Of a DNA stretch of 44,773 bases, positions 36,193-44,451 are shown one piece after another. A model generated the notes under the pieces. It saw only the letters and a program-made list of their open reading frames with translations, ran no database searches and was not told where the DNA came from. Origin of the DNA: Nitrobacter sp. 62-23 (lineage in GTDB: Bacteria > Pseudomonadota > Alphaproteobacteria > Rhizobiales > Xanthobacteraceae); the NCBI RefSeq assembly GCF_001897285.1, contig NZ_MKSM01000114.1:1-44773 (forward strand), in the 5' to 3' direction. The position numbers and the translations under genes are program-made. Each line of letters opens with the position of its first letter. Position 1 is the stretch's first letter.

Positions 36193-37691
36193 GGCAGCGC
36201 CGCCGCTATTGGACGGCCTATTTCAAGAATGTCAGAGAAAGTCTGCGGCATGAAGCCGAGTGCGATGGCGATCATCGCAAGACCAAGCGCAAGAACCTCC
36301 TGGCTGCGCTTCGGCGACGATTTCAACGAGATCCGGTCATCGGACAATGCGGGCGCGAGAATGCGGTAGACATAGCCGGCGGCAAGCAGCCCGCCGGCTA
36401 GAATGGGAAGCGTCCAGAACCACTGGCCTGATATGATGGAAGCTTGCAGCATCAGCCATTTGGCGCTGAAGCCGCCGCTCGGCGGCAATCCCATCAGGGA
36501 CAATCCGCTGAGAGCGATGGTCAGGAAGGTCAAAGGCAGCACGCGCGCCGCGCCGCCAAGCCTTGCGATCTGGTCATGGCCAAGCGCTTCGGCGAGCAGG
36601 CCAGCGGAGAAAAACATCGCGGCTTTCGCGAATGCATGGGCGAGAATCTGCATGAAGCAGGCACTCCAGCTCATCGCGCTCCAGCTCTGCGCGCCTGTAG
36701 CGAGCGGAAACACCAGAAAGAGGTAACCGATCTGGGCCACCGTCGAATAGGCGATCAACAATTTCAGCCGCGCTTGACGCAATGCCATGACGCTGCCCGC
36801 GATAATCGCCGCCGAACCGAGACAGCCGATAACCATCGCTGCCTGATCCGCGGAAAGGCCGGGAAGGACATAGAACCACAGCCGCAGCGTGAGAAAGAAC
36901 GAGCCTTTGACAACCAGGCTGGACAGCACCGCGCTTGCCGCCGCCGGCGCGTTGGCGTGAGCGGGCGGCAGCCAGAGATGCAAAGGGAAAAGAGCCGTCT
37001 TGGCGAGCAGACCGCCGGTCATAAGAGCGGCTGCCGTCCAAACAACGGGCGTGGACTGAACCCTTTGGGCGAGAAGCGGAATGTCCAGCGTTCCGTGCGC
37101 CCCGTAGAGCAGGGCGACGCCAAGCAGATAGCAAATCGATCCGAACAGGGCGAAGAGGAGATAGCGCAATGCGGCGACGAGCGTCTCCGGGCGGCCATCG
37201 ATACAAACGAGAGGCACCGCAGCGAAGGTAAGCAGTTCCAGCGCGACGTAAAGGTTGAAGAGGTCGCCGCTGACGAAAATGATGATCAGCGCGGCCCAGA
37301 TCGACTGAAGCATGATCCAGAAAATCAGGGAGCTTCGGCTTTCCCGGATGCCGTCAGGCGTGGCGAATTTCGCGCGGGCGTATAATGCGGCGGCCGTTAC
37401 AATAACCGCGGTGGTGATCAGCATGATCGCCGATATGCCGTCGGCGCGCAAAGCGATACCGAGCGGCGGCTCCAGCGCGCCGATCACGTAGACGATGGGC
37501 TTGCCCGCTCGACCGACATGGAGCGCGATCGCACAGGCCAGCGCCAGTCCGAATGGCGTCGAGCCGAGAGCGACGCGCTCGGCGCTGCGGCCCCCAAGCG
37601 TGAAGGACAGAATGATTCCTGCAAGCGGCAGCAGAATCGCAAGAACGATGAGGTAGCCGCCAGGCGTGGTCGTCCACAGCTCGGTCATCAC
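36189..37691 (-). CDS. mrpD: Mrp-like antiporter subunit D (MnhD/MrpD type)
   Basis: Proton-pumping antiporter-like subunit of an Mrp complex. About 500 residues and 14 helices, with the helix-5 glutamate present (LYVALELLTFAAVPLV, Glu152), the helix-7 lysine region LLAKTALFPLHLWLPPAHANAPAAASAVLS and the next lysine VVKGSFFLTLR. The start is either the GTG at 37691 (GTGA overlap with the stop before it) or the ATG at 37688 (TGATG overlap). Its stop overlaps the next start by 4 nt. With its neighbours it should form a Na+(or K+)/H+ antiporter. Confidence 0.9.
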   Translation of the reverse strand: MMTELWTTTPGGYLIVLAILLPLAGIILSFTLGGRSAERVALGSTPFGLALACAIALHVGRAGKPIVYVIGALEPPLGIALRADGISAIMLITTAVIVTAAALYARAKFATPDGIRESRSSLIFWIMLQSIWAALIIIFVSGDLFNLYVALELLTFAAVPLVCIDGRPETLVAALRYLLFALFGSICYLLGVALLYGAHGTLDIPLLAQRVQSTPVVWTAAALMTGGLLAKTALFPLHLWLPPAHANAPAAASAVLSSLVVKGSFFLTLRLWFYVLPGLSADQAAMVIGCLGSAAIIAGSVMALRQARLKLLIAYSTVAQIGYLFLVFPLATGAQSWSAMSWSACFMQILAHAFAKAAMFFSAGLLAEALGHDQIARLGGAARVLPLTFLTIALSGLSLMGLPPSGGFSAKWLMLQASIISGQWFWTLPILAGGLLAAGYVYRILAPALSDDRISLKSSPKRSQEVLALGLAMIAIALGFMPQTFSDILEIGRPIAAALP

Positions 37692-38026
37692 TTCGCGTCC
37701 CCGCCGTCCGGCCGGGTCGGGACCTCGGGGTCCAACGTGACGCGCCTGCCCACCGCGGACAGGCGCAGGATGAGCGCCACCGCAACCGCGCTGGCGGCGA
37801 AGGCGACGACGATTCCGGTGATGATCATGGCTTGCGGGACCGGGTCGAAGCGCAAGCCGGCAGCCGCGCCGCGCCGCGCCACGATGCCGAAAACGAGGAA
37901 AACACCGCTGCCGATCAGATTGAAGGCGAGTAATTTGCGCAACGGATGTGGATGGAGAATGAGACCATAGAGTCCGAGACCAACCAGAGCCGCGCCGAGC
38001 AATCCTGCTATAACCGATGGCGTCAT
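37688..38026 (-). CDS. mrpC: Mrp-like antiporter subunit C (MnhC/NuoK-like)
   Basis: Small three-helix subunit homologous to NuoK. The 112-residue protein has GLLGAALVGLGLYGLILHPHPLRKLLAFNLIGSGVFLVFG and a second half with DPVPQAMIITGIVVAFAASAVAVALILRL, the conserved MnhC pattern (DP-PQALVLTAIVI). It overlaps its upstream neighbour by 4 nt (ATGA) and its downstream neighbour too. Confidence 0.92.
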   Translation of the reverse strand: MTPSVIAGLLGAALVGLGLYGLILHPHPLRKLLAFNLIGSGVFLVFGIVARRGAAAGLRFDPVPQAMIITGIVVAFAASAVAVALILRLSAVGRRVTLDPEVPTRPDGGDAK

Positions 38027-38976
38027 CGATCAGGTCTCTCGCCCGGTGAACCGGCGACGAGCATCGGCAACGCCGCCGCTATGGACAACACCATGAACGC
38101 TTCGATGAACAGAATGATCGGCTTGGCGAGGGCGGGCGGATAAGCAAAGAAGCTTCCTGCCACAACACCGCCCGCGAGGCCGATGACGAGGAATACCGCA
38201 GGTCCGGCGACCAGCGCCACGCGGAGCCACCTTGCGTCGACGCGGGGCGGCTGCGCCACTCCCGCCATCATCGTCACCATCCACATGGCCGCAAGCAGGG
38301 CGCCGCCCTGAAAGGCGCCGCCGGGCTCGTCGGCGCCGACCCAAAATATATGAATGCCAATGAGCACGCCGACTGGCGCCAGCATCTGGGCGAGGAAAAC
38401 CATGGGAGCGTCGGGTTTGGATACGCGAAACGGCGCCGGCGCTCCGCCCCAGGCGTTGTCGGCGCCCACCGACCAGACCCCGACTACAGCCAGGATCAGA
38501 ACCATCTTCTCAAGCATGGTGTCGAAGGAGCGATAGGACATCAACACCGCCGTGATGGGGTTGCCAAGGCCGGCGCCGGCGCCGTGGATGGCGGCAACGG
38601 CTTCCGGTGCGAGCGACGGCGGCGGATCAGGCAGCATCAGGATGACAGCGCACAAGGCGCCGGCGACAGCCGCGGCGAGCACGCCGGCGACGAGGCTGAG
38701 GCCGAATCCCGGTCGCTCGCCCTGCCCGACATTCCTGAGCCCTCCGAGTCTTTTGCCGGCGGTAATAAGCAGGACGCCGGTGACCCCTCCGCCAACGGCC
38801 GCCTCGGTCAAGGCAACATCCGGCGCATAGAGGCGGATCCAGACGAAAGCGAGCAACAACCCGTAGGCGACATAGCCGACCACCGAAGCGAACAGGTCTC
38901 GCGCCGCGATGGTCCAGAAGGCGACGGCGACGACTAAAAGGGCGAGACAGATGTCGAGATAGGGGAGAAGACTCAT
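38023..38976 (-). CDS. mrpB: Mrp-like antiporter subunit: DUF4040 (MbhD-like) region fused to MnhB domain
   Basis: The 317-residue protein starts with a DUF4040/MbhD-like part (about 1-80; ARDLFASVVGYVAYGLLLAFVWIRLYAPDVALTEAAVGGGV), continues with a middle segment, and ends with an MnhB domain (about 165-310; IGIHIFWVGADEPGGAFQGGALLAAM, a form of the conserved G-PGGGFQGG sequence). In classical Mrp operons the DUF4040 and first MnhB-like regions are the C-terminus of MrpA; here they are a separate chain without the ND5-like N-terminus. Overlaps by 4 nt on both sides show tight coupling. About nine to ten membrane helices. Confidence 0.88.
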   Translation of the reverse strand: MSLLPYLDICLALLVVAVAFWTIAARDLFASVVGYVAYGLLLAFVWIRLYAPDVALTEAAVGGGVTGVLLITAGKRLGGLRNVGQGERPGFGLSLVAGVLAAAVAGALCAVILMLPDPPPSLAPEAVAAIHGAGAGLGNPITAVLMSYRSFDTMLEKMVLILAVVGVWSVGADNAWGGAPAPFRVSKPDAPMVFLAQMLAPVGVLIGIHIFWVGADEPGGAFQGGALLAAMWMVTMMAGVAQPPRVDARWLRVALVAGPAVFLVIGLAGGVVAGSFFAYPPALAKPIILFIEAFMVLSIAAALPMLVAGSPGERPDR

Positions 38977-39260
38977 TTGCGGCCTCGCCTCAGCGCGCGA
39001 CCAATCAATTGCGCAGTCGAGGCGCCGGAGAGCAGAACCAAGGCCCAGATGACAACCAGCTTAAGCGCTGAAAGCGCGCTTTCGGCACGCGGGAGCAGGC
39101 CAAGCACGATCAGGCCAAGGCCGAGATTGTCGACCTTGGTCAGAGCATGCAGACGGCTGAGCGAATCCGGAAAACGCAGAAGGCCAACTGTTCCGGCGAA
39201 AAAGAAAAACGTGCCGGCAGCGATGGCGGCGATACTCAAGAGGTCGAGAAACGCGATCAC
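38973..39260 (-). CDS. mrpG: Mrp-like antiporter subunit G (MnhG/PhaG)
   Basis: Small three-helix subunit of the Mrp complex. The 95-residue protein has the MnhG signature FFFFAGTVGLLRFPDSLSRLHALTKVDNLGLGLIVLG. The start is a GTG at 39260 overlapping the stop of mrpF (GTGA). Its own stop overlaps the next start by 4 nt. Confidence 0.92.
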   Translation of the reverse strand: MIAFLDLLSIAAIAAGTFFFFAGTVGLLRFPDSLSRLHALTKVDNLGLGLIVLGLLPRAESALSALKLVVIWALVLLSGASTAQLIGRALRRGRK

Positions 39261-39526
39261 GCTTCCCCGTCTCCTTGTTCAGCATCGAGCAGATTGACCA
39301 GAGCAATGGTGGCAAACGCGGCGAGCAAGGCAAGACCCAGCGCAACATCCTCCACGCCGGGAACGCTCGTCGCATACGCAATCAGTAATAATGCTGCGAT
39401 GCCGCCGGTACCGAGCAGTTGGACCGCCATCAATCCTTCCACGTCCGAGCCGCGCGAAATGCGCGCAAGTCCAACCGCAACCATGAGTATGATCAGGCCC
39501 GCCGCGGCGAGAAGCAGTTCATTCAT
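39257..39526 (-). CDS. mrpF: Mrp-like antiporter subunit F (MnhF/PhaF)
   Basis: Small three-helix subunit; 89 residues beginning MNELLLAAAGLIILMVAVGLARISRG and containing GSDVEGLMAVQLLGTGGIAALLL, close to the MnhF pattern (GP-DRV-ALD-LG). The frame is open to 39628 inside mrpE; the ATG at 39526 gives an 8-nt overlap with mrpE and a normal length, so it is preferred. Confidence 0.88.
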   Translation of the reverse strand: MNELLLAAAGLIILMVAVGLARISRGSDVEGLMAVQLLGTGGIAALLLIAYATSVPGVEDVALGLALLAAFATIALVNLLDAEQGDGEA

Positions 39527-40007
39527 GACAGATCGCCGCTTTGAACAGGGTCTCGTCCGCCTTGATGGCTTCCGCTGTCGGCTGCGAAATGTCGAGGCAA
39601 TGCACCTGAAGCATGTCGCCTTCCACACCTATCGGCGAGGTACCCGGCTGAAGGCTCTGATAGACGAGAAAGACATTGCGAGCTCCGCCGGGCGGCAGGG
39701 TAACGGGAACGTCGGCAAATCCAGGACGTAGATCAACGCGCGGCAGAAGCGCGCGGCGGGCGACATCCACGCCAGCGATGATCGAGCAACTCAGAAAACG
39801 AAAGCTAAGTCTGGCAAGCTGGACAAGACGCAGGCGGACCGCGCTGGGCGGCAAGAGCGACAGACTGATCCACAGAGCAAGCGCGGACGCCACCAAACCG
39901 ACGGCAAGATTCTCTTCGCTCCAACCCGCAATCACAAGCCATATGCCAAGAAAGAAGACGAGACGAGCAACGGCAGCCCTCATCATCAAAGGCGTATGAC
40001 CGGACAT
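39519..40007 (-). CDS. mrpE: Mrp-like antiporter subunit E (MnhE/PhaE)
   Basis: First gene of the Mrp-like operon. The 162-residue protein has an N-terminal pair of helices (LVFFLGIWLVIAGWSEENLAVGLVASALALWISL) and the C-terminal MnhE region with VEGDMLQVHCLD, corresponding to the conserved V-GD-LLVHVLD pattern. AGAGGTGAG lies upstream of the ATG at 40007. The operon order is E-F-G-(DUF4040+B)-C-D-D2, with no MrpA-type fusion. Confidence 0.88.
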   Translation of the reverse strand: MSGHTPLMMRAAVARLVFFLGIWLVIAGWSEENLAVGLVASALALWISLSLLPPSAVRLRLVQLARLSFRFLSCSIIAGVDVARRALLPRVDLRPGFADVPVTLPPGGARNVFLVYQSLQPGTSPIGVEGDMLQVHCLDISQPTAEAIKADETLFKAAICHE

Positions 40008-40311
40008 CGAAATAGCTCACCTCTTCGATTTGAGCATTCAGGCTAACATCCTCGCGCATGGTCAGCAACGTTTTCATGGCTGTCCTGCCGGACAGTGATC
40101 GCTCCCGAGACTCCGGCAGGCTGGTCCTTACCCGGATCGACACGCTGTCTCGCGTAGCTCGAGCCGCGATGCACGCGACCACCACGGCCTGCATTTCGCT
40201 CATCACCGTTTGCGCGTCCTCCCTAGCACTCAAACTGATTCCGGGCGTCGAGCCGGATCACAGCGGCGATCGCTAAAAAACGCGCCAGTTCGAAATTCTC
40301 GGACACCGCTT
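40008..40311. other. Gap between pal terminator and mrpE
   Basis: It should hold the promoter of the Mrp-like operon. Short frames exist on both strands (for example 40058-40276 plus) but show no family features or convincing ribosome sites. Nothing else recognised. Confidence 0.4.
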
Positions 40312-40345
40312 CAAAACAAAACCGGCGCCCGAAGGGACGCCGGTC
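40312..40345 (-). terminator. Intrinsic terminator of pal
   Basis: On the minus strand ACCGGCGTCCC-TTCG-GGCGCCGGT forms a stable hairpin (one bulge) followed directly by TTTTGTTTTG. It lies 25 nt past the pal stop, so pal transcription should end here and not continue toward the Mrp-like operon or cpoB. Confidence 0.85.
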
Positions 40346-40369
40346 GGAAACTAGAGATGCGCGACGTTT

Positions 40370-40867
40370 TCAGGAGCTGGCGTTCAACACCGTGACGGCA
40401 CGGCGATTCTGGGACCAGCAGGAGATGTCGTTGCAGACGGCGACCGGTCGCTCCTTGCCGTAGGAGATCGTACGCATCCGGCCCGCGTCGATGCCGCGCG
40501 ATGCGAGGAAGGCCCGAACCGTTTGCGCACGACGTGCGCCAAGCGCGATGTTGTACTCGCGGGTGCCGCGTTCGTCGGCATGGCCTTCGATCGTGAAAGA
40601 ATAGCGAGGATAGGTCTGCAGCCAGCGCGCCTGCTTCTCCAGCGTCGTAATTGCCTGCGGCGACAGGTTGGTCTGGTCGCTTTCGAAGAAGACGCGGTCG
40701 CCGACGTTGACCACGAAATCCTGCTGACTGCCCGGCGTAGCGGCGCCGGCCATGGCGCCATCCGCGCCGCCCATGCCGTTCTTGTTGGCGCAGGCCCCCA
40801 TCGACAGCGCCGCCGCGAGCACGGCGACCAGCTTCAATCCCCGGAGGATTCGCTTCTGATGTAACAT
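40370..40867 (-). CDS. pal: Peptidoglycan-associated lipoprotein Pal
   Basis: Outer-membrane lipoprotein that binds peptidoglycan and works with TolQRAB during division. The 165-residue protein has a lipobox LSMGAC (Cys26), a short Gly/Ala linker, and an OmpA-type peptidoglycan-binding domain (about 50-165): VGDRVFFESDQTNLS, the binding motif TIEGHADERGTREYN, LGARRAQTVRAFLASRGI, and ISYGKERPVAVCNDISCWSQNRRAVTVL, strongly typical of alphaproteobacterial Pal. The frame is open to 41020; the ATG at 40867 has GGAGG 7 nt upstream and gives the usual length. The expected neighbours tolB and cpoB are not adjacent: cpoB is at 2726-3682 and no tolB is seen. It could be a second Pal copy. Confidence 0.9.
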   Translation of the reverse strand: MLHQKRILRGLKLVAVLAAALSMGACANKNGMGGADGAMAGAATPGSQQDFVVNVGDRVFFESDQTNLSPQAITTLEKQARWLQTYPRYSFTIEGHADERGTREYNIALGARRAQTVRAFLASRGIDAGRMRTISYGKERPVAVCNDISCWSQNRRAVTVLNASS

Positions 40868-41184
40868 TCCGGAGCCTCCACGCTCACGTTTTTCCACTGT
40901 CATCCGCTCTACAGGGCGATGGTTAAGCGAACGTTCCGTCAACCTTGATGAGACGTTGCCCGACTGCATCAAATGCCAAGTTTTGCGAAAAGAAGCGCTG
41001 CAATAGTTAATGAGTTGCAAATGTGGCGTGACGGTGAAGTGCCACCGGTTTTCACGGCGCGATTCACATTCAATATCGTTTTCGGGCCACAGCGTTTGGA
41101 GTCAGGCATCATACCGGAGGGGCGGTCGGCCTATCGAGGATGGTCCATCGAGCCTGACAGGACGGAGAGACGACCGGTTCCGGA
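40868..41184. other. Gap between the FeeM-like gene and pal
   Basis: About 317 bp upstream of pal with no gene. In the usual locus tolB would end here. A pal promoter is expected but no clear -35/-10 pair was picked out by eye. Confidence 0.4.
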
Positions 41185-41928
41185 TCAAAACTTCGGGGCG
41201 GTCGAGACTCGCGCGAACGGAAGCGTAGAACCGGTCAGCACAGACGCCGCGGCTCCGCTCCTTCGCTCGAACAACATCCGCCGTTCGAAATAGCTCGAGC
41301 GCAGGTAAGGATAGCGGGCGAAGACCTTTTCGCGCGAGGCCGGAAAATCGACCGCCATCAGGCAAATCGGCTTGATCAGCCCCGGATAGAGGCGCGGCGG
41401 GCTCAGCGGCTGATGGTTGAACAGGCGGGTGTAGAATGTTCGGTGCTCGGCGCGGACGGTGGCCAGACCAAGATCGGCGTGAAAAAAGCTGCAGGCGACG
41501 AAGCACAGCCGAAGCGTGAGGTATGGCAATTCCGGAAATCGTCCCGCGATTTCGGGATCGGCGACAAAGCGGGTCGGGTCAACCATGACCTTGCCCTGAT
41601 CGACCTCCGGCTGAAGATAATCCTGGAACACCTCCACCGACGGACAAAGCGGAGATTCCGGCGAGGAAATGCTGAGGCGGATGGAACTGGCGAGCACGCC
41701 ATCCAGATAAACGCCGAAAACCCAGGAGTTCGGCATATCGTCGAACCGATCGGTGATTTTATGATCGGGATTGGGCTCGATCGCCCCTTCCTTCAAATAG
41801 GCCCGATATCGCAGGCGATAGATGAGATCCCTCTCCGCCCGCGTGTCCATCAGGCGATAGTCGATGCGATCGAGAAGCTCGATGCCGCGATCTGCTGGCT
41901 TGGTAATCGTCTGTTGAGCTGAACTCAT
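41185..41928 (-). CDS. FeeM-like N-acyltransferase (GNAT fold)
   Basis: The 247-residue protein resembles FeeM-type N-acyl amino acid synthases, which join a fatty acyl chain from acyl-ACP to an amino acid and are structurally related to acyl-homoserine lactone synthases. Seen: IDYRLMDTRAERDLIYRLRYRAYLKEGAI, where the R-RY-AY pattern is typical, FDDMPNSWVFGVYLDGVLASSIRLSI, and VMVDPTRFVADPEIAGRFPELPYLTLRLC. A LuxI-like role is possible, but no LuxR-type partner is present. GGGGGTG lies before the ATG at 41928, and an 8-bp inverted repeat lies 46 nt further upstream. Product and substrate are unknown. Confidence 0.7.
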   Translation of the reverse strand: MSSAQQTITKPADRGIELLDRIDYRLMDTRAERDLIYRLRYRAYLKEGAIEPNPDHKITDRFDDMPNSWVFGVYLDGVLASSIRLSISSPESPLCPSVEVFQDYLQPEVDQGKVMVDPTRFVADPEIAGRFPELPYLTLRLCFVACSFFHADLGLATVRAEHRTFYTRLFNHQPLSPPRLYPGLIKPICLMAVDFPASREKVFARYPYLRSSYFERRMLFERRSGAAASVLTGSTLPFARVSTAPKF

Positions 41929-41973
41929 TGGAACACCCCCGATCCACCTTGAATCCCAGCCGACAACCGAAGG

Positions 41974-42021
41974 TTAACGCTTTGCTAACACATTGCAAAG
42001 ACAACAAAGCATTAGCGTTAA
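41974..42021. promoter_or_regulatory. Inverted repeat upstream of the FeeM-like gene
   Basis: TTAACGCT (41974-41981) and AGCGTTAA (42014-42021) form a perfect 8-bp inverted repeat with 32 nt between, and TTTGC / GCAAAG sequences in the interval. It is the only notable signal in the 195-bp gap and could bind a regulator or overlap the promoter. No regulator is identified. Confidence 0.35.
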
Positions 42022-42123
42022 TCCGTATCCTCTTATCATAACAATAGTGTTAAATCGCATCGGTTGCACTCCTCATCGAATGAGAAGATTTCAATTTCAG
42101 GTCGGGAGAATCGTGGAAAAAAT

Positions 42124-44451
42124 TCAGGCAATCGACCGTGACGGGAGGATTTTTACATTGTCGCCGCGCTGACGCCGTCCATGGGAGGCATCCAGCAGTT
42201 GACGGATACGGGCCGCGGACACCGGCCGGCTGAACAGATAGCCCTGCGCTTCCGTTACCGTGCCATCGGCGCTGATCAGTTCGAGCTGCTCGTTGGTTTC
42301 GATGCCTTCGACGACAACGGACATGCCGAGATCGGCGCTCAGCCGCGCCACGCCGCGCAATAGCGTCAGCGGGCGGTCCGTATCGATCCCTTCGAGGAAC
42401 GAGCGGTCGATCTTGACCTTCTGAAGCGGGAAGTTGTGCAGATAGCTGAGGCTCGAATAGCCGGTGCCGAAATCGTCGAGGGAAATCTTCACGCCCGCCG
42501 AGCGCAACTGAGTCAGGGCATCAAGCGTCCACTGGGTATTGCGCAGCAAGGACGATTCCGTGATCTCGATCTCCAGGCGGTGCGCCGGAAGACCTGAGAC
42601 CTCCAGCGCATAGCGGACTTCGCTCAGGATCTCGCGCTGGTGGAACTGCTGCGACGAGAAATTGACGGCGACGCTGACGGCCTCCGGCCACGTCATGCAT
42701 TCCATGCAGGCCTTGCGCAAAATCCAGCGGCCGAGATCGATGATGAGGCCCATCTCCTCCGCCACCGGAATGATGTCTATCGGCGACACCGTTCCGCGCG
42801 TCGGATGATTCCAGCGCAGCAGCGCCTCGCAAGCCATGATCCGTCCCGACCTCAGATTGACCAGCGGCTGATAGAACAGCTCGAACTCTTCGTTGGCCAG
42901 CGCCTTGCGCAGATCGAGTTCGAGGGTGCGGCGCGCTTCGACGGTTTCCGCCATCTCGCTGCGGAAGAAGCAGAATGCGCCGCGACCACCCGCCTTGGCC
43001 CGGTAGAGCGCCATATCGGCGTTCTTGAGAAGGGTGTCGGCGGTGGCGCCTGGCGACGTCAGCGCGATGCCGATGCTCGCGCCGATCTCGACAAGGTGGC
43101 GATCGACTTCGTATCGCTCGGTGAGTCGTTCGACGATGCGACGGGCCAGCGCGGCCGCCTCCTCCGGCGACTGGATGTTCTGCTGGAACACGACGAATTC
43201 GTCGCCGCCGAATCGCGCCACGAAATCCTCCGGGCGCAGCATTCCCCGGAGCCGGTCGGCGACGATGCACAACAGGCGGTCGCCGCAGGGATGGCCAAGC
43301 GTATCGTTGATCTGCTTGAATTGATCGAGATCGATGAACAGCAGCGCCGAGAGCCGCAACTCGCCGCCCGGCAATGCCAGCAGACGTTCGATTTCGTCGC
43401 GGAAGCTGAGCCTGTTGGGCAACTCCGTCAGCGAATCGAAACGGGCGAGGTGGCTGATCCGCGCCTCCGCCTTGCGCCGCTCGGTGATGTCCTCGACCAG
43501 AACGACGGTTCCTCCGCAAGCCATCGGCTGGAACGTCCAGGATAGCGCCCGGCCGTGTTCGGCGTCCGCATCGGCGGTCACGATCGCGCCAGCCTGCGAA
43601 TTCTCGAGTTCCGAAATGATCGTCCGCCCGTTTTCGGACGACATCTTTCCGGCCGCCACGCATGCCGCGATGACGTCCGCCGCGCCGACATTGCGACGCA
43701 CGAATCCTTCGGCGAGATGCATCATTTCACTGAAGCGATAGTTCATCACGCCGAGGCGGCCGTTGGCGCCGAACATGCACAGGCCATGCGGCATGTTGTT
43801 CAGCGCAGTGTCGAACTGGGCGGCGAGTGCGGCTTCGCGTTCACGCGCGATCAGGGCACGGACGAAAATCGCCTGCAATCGCGTGGTGATCCTCTCAAGG
43901 CCGAGGAAGTACAGCACGGTGAGAAGCGCCATTCCCACGTAGTAGGGGTCCAGACGCAGCGCCATCGCCGTGGCCATCGGTCCGCAGGTCAGCAGAATCT
44001 GGAGGTGGAAGATCCAGGGGCGCCCGTAGGCGCGGCCGGCGCCGGCCGCCACGTATCCCGTGGTGACCGCGATACAGATCATATGCGCAACCGCATCGTC
44101 GGTCATCAAAAGCGAGATGGCGCACCACGCGCCGAGCGCAATTGCGTAGAGCACCGCGCCGACCTGGTACCGTATCTCCCAACTGGCTGCCTCCGCCACG
44201 GTCAGGTCCGAACGGCGGCGCTTGTACTTCACCATGTCGTAACTGCGGAGCGCACCGACCAGAACGAGCGATACCGCGCAGGGCCACAACAGATGGTTGC
44301 CGGTCTTCAACGCGGTCATGGTGGCGGCAATCGCCGCACAAACCGCGCCGGCGAACATCGGCGCCGGATTCTGAAACAGCGACCCCACGAGCGCGGCGTA
44401 TATCGCCGGCGACATCGTATCAGTATCGCGATGGTGATCGGCCAATTGCAT
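42124..44451 (-). CDS. Membrane PAS-GGDEF-EAL protein (cyclic di-GMP turnover)
   Basis: Probable dual-domain enzyme that makes and/or degrades cyclic di-GMP. The 775-residue protein has five or six membrane helices (about 17-190), a PAS-like domain (about 205-325; FDTALNNMPHGLCMFGANGRLGVMN), a GGDEF domain with intact active site GGDEF (415-419) and inhibitory site RPED (406-409), and an EAL domain with EALLRW (542-547), NFSSQQF and DDFGTGYSSLSYL (659-671). Both catalytic motifs look intact, so the net activity cannot be told. The ATG at 44451 has AAGGA about 14-18 nt upstream; an ATG at 44415 is possible. No obvious operon partner. Confidence 0.93.
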   Translation of the reverse strand: MQLADHHRDTDTMSPAIYAALVGSLFQNPAPMFAGAVCAAIAATMTALKTGNHLLWPCAVSLVLVGALRSYDMVKYKRRRSDLTVAEAASWEIRYQVGAVLYAIALGAWCAISLLMTDDAVAHMICIAVTTGYVAAGAGRAYGRPWIFHLQILLTCGPMATAMALRLDPYYVGMALLTVLYFLGLERITTRLQAIFVRALIAREREAALAAQFDTALNNMPHGLCMFGANGRLGVMNYRFSEMMHLAEGFVRRNVGAADVIAACVAAGKMSSENGRTIISELENSQAGAIVTADADAEHGRALSWTFQPMACGGTVVLVEDITERRKAEARISHLARFDSLTELPNRLSFRDEIERLLALPGGELRLSALLFIDLDQFKQINDTLGHPCGDRLLCIVADRLRGMLRPEDFVARFGGDEFVVFQQNIQSPEEAAALARRIVERLTERYEVDRHLVEIGASIGIALTSPGATADTLLKNADMALYRAKAGGRGAFCFFRSEMAETVEARRTLELDLRKALANEEFELFYQPLVNLRSGRIMACEALLRWNHPTRGTVSPIDIIPVAEEMGLIIDLGRWILRKACMECMTWPEAVSVAVNFSSQQFHQREILSEVRYALEVSGLPAHRLEIEITESSLLRNTQWTLDALTQLRSAGVKISLDDFGTGYSSLSYLHNFPLQKVKIDRSFLEGIDTDRPLTLLRGVARLSADLGMSVVVEGIETNEQLELISADGTVTEAQGYLFSRPVSAARIRQLLDASHGRRQRGDNVKILPSRSIA

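Noticed and set aside
34582-37691. DAB-type bicarbonate uptake system suggested by a carbonic anhydrase beside ND-type proteins
   Set aside because: No DabA-type (DUF2309) protein is present, and the MnhE/F/G/B/C genes show an Mrp-like antiporter instead.
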